64,000 bases of DNA from Rubrobacter_D sp963840835 (GTDB taxonomy: Bacteria; Actinomycetota; Rubrobacteria; Rubrobacterales; Rubrobacteraceae): assembly GCA_963840835.1 (NCBI GenBank), contig CAWJAM010000004.1:19320-83319 (forward strand), written 5' to 3'. Under the pieces are notes generated by a model that was given only the letters and a program-made list of their open reading frames with translations, had not been told where the DNA came from and made no database searches. Below, in pieces: positions 61,638 through 64,000 of this stretch. A program made the translations under genes and the position numbers. The number at the start of each line of letters is the position of its first letter. The stretch's first letter is position 1.

Positions 61638-62918
61638 ATGCCCGGTAAGCAATTCCTGGCGGCACTCGTGCGGCTGTGTCCCCGCAGATGGGCTGAGAGC
61701 GGTTGGATAGTGGGCAGGCTTCAGGCAGTTGCGGGCGTGGCCGAAGGTCCCGAAGTCAAGCTGCTTCTCTGCTGTGCCCGGAGTCGTAGAGAGCCCGAAA
61801 GGTCCGCCAAGATCGAGGCCTTGCTCCGAGAAAGGATAGATTGGGAGTATTTGCTCCCGACGGCGCGCAGCCATGGGACAATGCCGCTCCTCTCCTGGCA
61901 GCTAAACGCCGTCTCTCCTGAAGCGGTCCCGAATAGGGTCCTCGACCAACTCAGAGCTGAATTTCGCAACAATAGCTTCCGTAGCCTTTCCTTGACTTGA
62001 GAACTGCTACAGGCTATTGAGGAAGTTCGAGTCTCACGGAGTTGCCGCCATTCCGTATAAGGGTCCGGTATTGGCTGCTTTCGCCTACGGCAACCTCGGA
62101 TTCCGGGAATTCGTCGATATCGATGTCTTGGTACGCAAGCAGGAGGTTTTCAGAGCGCAAGAACTGCTATTGGCAGAGGGCTACCGACCGCAGTACTGGC
62201 TCACTCCTGCGCAAGAAGCGGCCTTGATCCGCTACAACTGTGAGCATTCGTTTGTGCACGGCAACGGTGGGGGCGCCGTAGATCTGCATTGGGCGATCGC
62301 GGAGAGGCATTTCTCTTTTCCCATAGATTATGAAGGTCTGTGGAGGCGCCTCGATCGGATCTCCCTCGGCGGCCGCGATGTCTTCACTCTCTCGCCGGAG
62401 GATCTGCTTCTTGTCCTCTGCGTGCAGGGGTTCAAAGACGCCTGGGAACGGCTCAAGCACATCTGCGACGTCGCCGAGGTGATCCGCGTGCCACCAGGAC
62501 ATGGACTGGGGCCTGGTCGTAGAACAGGCCGATGCATCGGGAGGCCGACGAACGCTCTTTCTCGGCCTCGCTCTGGCGAGCGATCTCCTTGGGACTACCC
62601 TCCCGGAGGAGATCGCGCAAAGGGTGCAGGCCGACCCGGCGGTGAGAACACTCGCCAGACGGGTAAACGGACGGCTGTTCCGGACGAGCGGCTCGCCAAG
62701 GCGCTTTCCAGAGGTCATGTTCCGCCCCATTCACGTACAGATGAGAGAACGGCTGAGCGACAAGGTCCGGTATTTGCGTCCGCTCGGTCACAACCCACAC
62801 CGTGGGTGACTGGATGGCCTTTCCGCTGCCCAGGCCGCTGTTTCCTTTGTACTATGGGGTGAGGCCGGTCCGACTGGCCGCAAAGTATGGAGGGAGGCTT
62901 TTCAAGCGGGGTCCGTGA
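61638..62918 (+). pseudogene. Nucleotidyltransferase (NTP_transf_5-type), frameshifted
   Basis: Collinear pieces of one protein of about 425 residues: N-terminal helical part (61638-62000), the nucleotidyltransferase centre (GVAAIPYKGPVLAAFAYG; FVDIDVLVRKQEVFRAQELL; VDLHWAIAE), then frame changes near 62000, 62500 and 62800 before the C-terminus LPRPLFPLYYGVRPVRL. The DIDVLV acidic pair would bind the metal. This family recurs in lasso-peptide (paeninodin type) and exosortase/EPS loci together with HprK-like kinases. Confidence 0.8.
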
Positions 62919-63059
62919 GAAGCGGGGACTCGAGGCGCTTCGCCACGCCACAGCACAGACGCAAAGTATGTAGCGCAGGCGTCCTTAAGTGTGCAATAGG
63001 TGCCAACGCGCGTCGATCGGAACTCGCATCGCCTCTGCCTCGACTATAATGAGCTTCCC

Positions 63060-64000
63060 ATGAACTACGGTCTCGAACAAAACGCGTCGGTGAGGCACGC
63101 CGAGGACGACTACGTAATCTCCATAAGAGACGTTCGTCGAATCCTATGGAAGCGGGCGTGGTTGATCATCCTGCTAATAGTTCTGGCGTCAGGTTCGGCC
63201 GTCGGATTGAGCCTTCAACAGACTCCCCAGTACCAGTCCTCCATCACGATACTGGTTGGACAAGAACGCGGGATTATCGGGCCCGCCGGAGACCCGAATA
63301 TCCTACTGACTCTGTCGGAGACGATGGCCGCACTCGTCACTAGCCGTCCCGTGGCCGAAGGCGTCGACAACAAGTTGGACCTGCGAACGAGCCCCGACTA
63401 CTTGCTCGCTGGTCTAACCGCAGCGCCGGTGGAGGGGACCCAGGTCATCGAAGTTACCTACACGGGCTCCGATCCTGAGGAGACACGACGGATCGCGAAC
63501 GCCGTCGGCGAGGTATTCACCCAGAAGGTCTCCGAGTTGAGCCCGAGCCCCGATACCCTGACGGCAACCGTCTGGGAGCGGGCGATATGGCCCGGCGTAC
63601 CTATAAGTCCCAACCCCCTTCGCAACGTGGTGTTGGCCTTGCTGTTGGGGGGGCCCGCTGGGGGTAGGGCTAGCCTTCCTTCTCGAGTTCCTAGACGAGA
63701 GGTGGCGGTCGCCGGAGGAGGCGGAGCAGGCCACCGGAGTTCCTTCCCTGGGCGTCATCCCGGCTTCTCCAAGCATCCGAGACGGAAAGGCAGGGAGCAG
63801 ACCTGACGCCGTTGGTTTGGAGCACTACCGCATGTTGCGCACAAACACCCTGCACATGCTGGCAGACAGCCCATCCAAGGTAATCATGGTTACCAGCCCC
63901 GGACCCAAGGAGGGCAAGACCACCGTTTGCGCCAACCTCGGGATGACCCTGGCACAAGCGGGCAAGAGAACCCTGATACTAGACTGCGACCTCCGCAGGC
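63060..64000 (+). pseudogene. Wzz / BY-kinase exopolysaccharide protein, frameshifted and 3' truncated by window
   Basis: From ATG 63060: a Wzz chain-length domain with first helix AWLIILLIVLASGSAVGLSL, coiled extracellular part, and second helix near NVVLALLLGGP. A run of seven G at 63647-63653 shifts the frame; with six G the protein continues LGVGLAFLLEFLDERWRSP and then the tyrosine-kinase domain (EHYRMLRTN; Walker A SPGPKEGKTT; Walker A' LILDCDLRR) to the window end. Such proteins control polysaccharide polymer length. TATAAT at 63045-63050 may mark a near-leaderless promoter. Confidence 0.85.

Noticed and set aside
63045..63050. Firm promoter call for the Wzz gene
   Set aside because: TATAAT is perfect but only 10 bases before the ATG and no -35 hexamer is present, so it was kept only as a remark.

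Overview
The window is high-GC actinobacterial DNA, most like Rubrobacter (Rubrobacterales). The reasons are strong AGGAGG ribosome sites, frequent GTG/TTG starts, many 1-4 base stop/start overlaps, and gene content such as an AcuB-AcuC pair, ClpS, and a cNMP-domain/thioredoxin-reductase-like fusion. The genus is an inference. No rRNA, tRNA or CRISPR array was recognised.

Layout. 1-5 kb: 3' part of a TrkH potassium transporter, an amidohydrolase, TatA, a lipoprotein metallophosphoesterase and a hotdog thioesterase. 5.4-15.9 kb: a co-directional set for uptake and processing of peptide or amide compounds: a frameshifted class-III aminotransferase, an M20-like protein with a damaged metal site, a creatininase-fold amidohydrolase, an S66 LD-carboxypeptidase, and a five-gene oligopeptide ABC importer (binding protein, two permeases, two ATPases). 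16-31 kb: NAD-binding protein, D-amino-acid oxidase-like protein divergent from a ThDP enzyme, acyltransferase-SGNH protein, dynamin-like GTPase, aldo/keto reductase, EamA exporter, a two-component pair, and a serine hydrolase. 32-51 kb: Crp-type regulator, small proteins, rhodanese plus TrxR-like fusion, AcuB-AcuC, ClpS, MoaA, a KtrB-like transporter, Na+/H+ antiporter, glycosyltransferase, Cys-less redoxin, a minimal TatA operon, a TetR/DUF1772 pair with tandem operators, a diguanylate cyclase and a LuxR regulator.

51.9-64 kb is a degraded accessory region. It holds a frameshifted ABC exporter, an HPr-kinase-like remnant, an IS982-like remnant, an IS630-like and an IS701-like element, a cyclic-di-GMP-I riboswitch in front of a frameshifted secreted PA14/glycoside-hydrolase gene, a frameshifted nucleotidyltransferase (NTP_transf_5 type), and a Wzz/BY-kinase exopolysaccharide gene that runs off the window. 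HprK-like kinase, exporter and NTP_transf_5 protein together suggest the remains of an exopolysaccharide or RiPP (lasso-peptide-like) locus. Nearly every gene here has frame breaks, from real decay or uncorrected indels.

The most unusual features are: (1) a modular hairpin repeat family present three times (17.3, 44.5 and 46.5 kb), with a conserved core of about 140 bp flanked by arrays of GTCAGCACGC units; (2) the c-di-GMP riboswitch, 8 kb from a diguanylate cyclase; (3) short upstream ORFs with strong ribosome sites whose stop codons overlap the start of the next gene.
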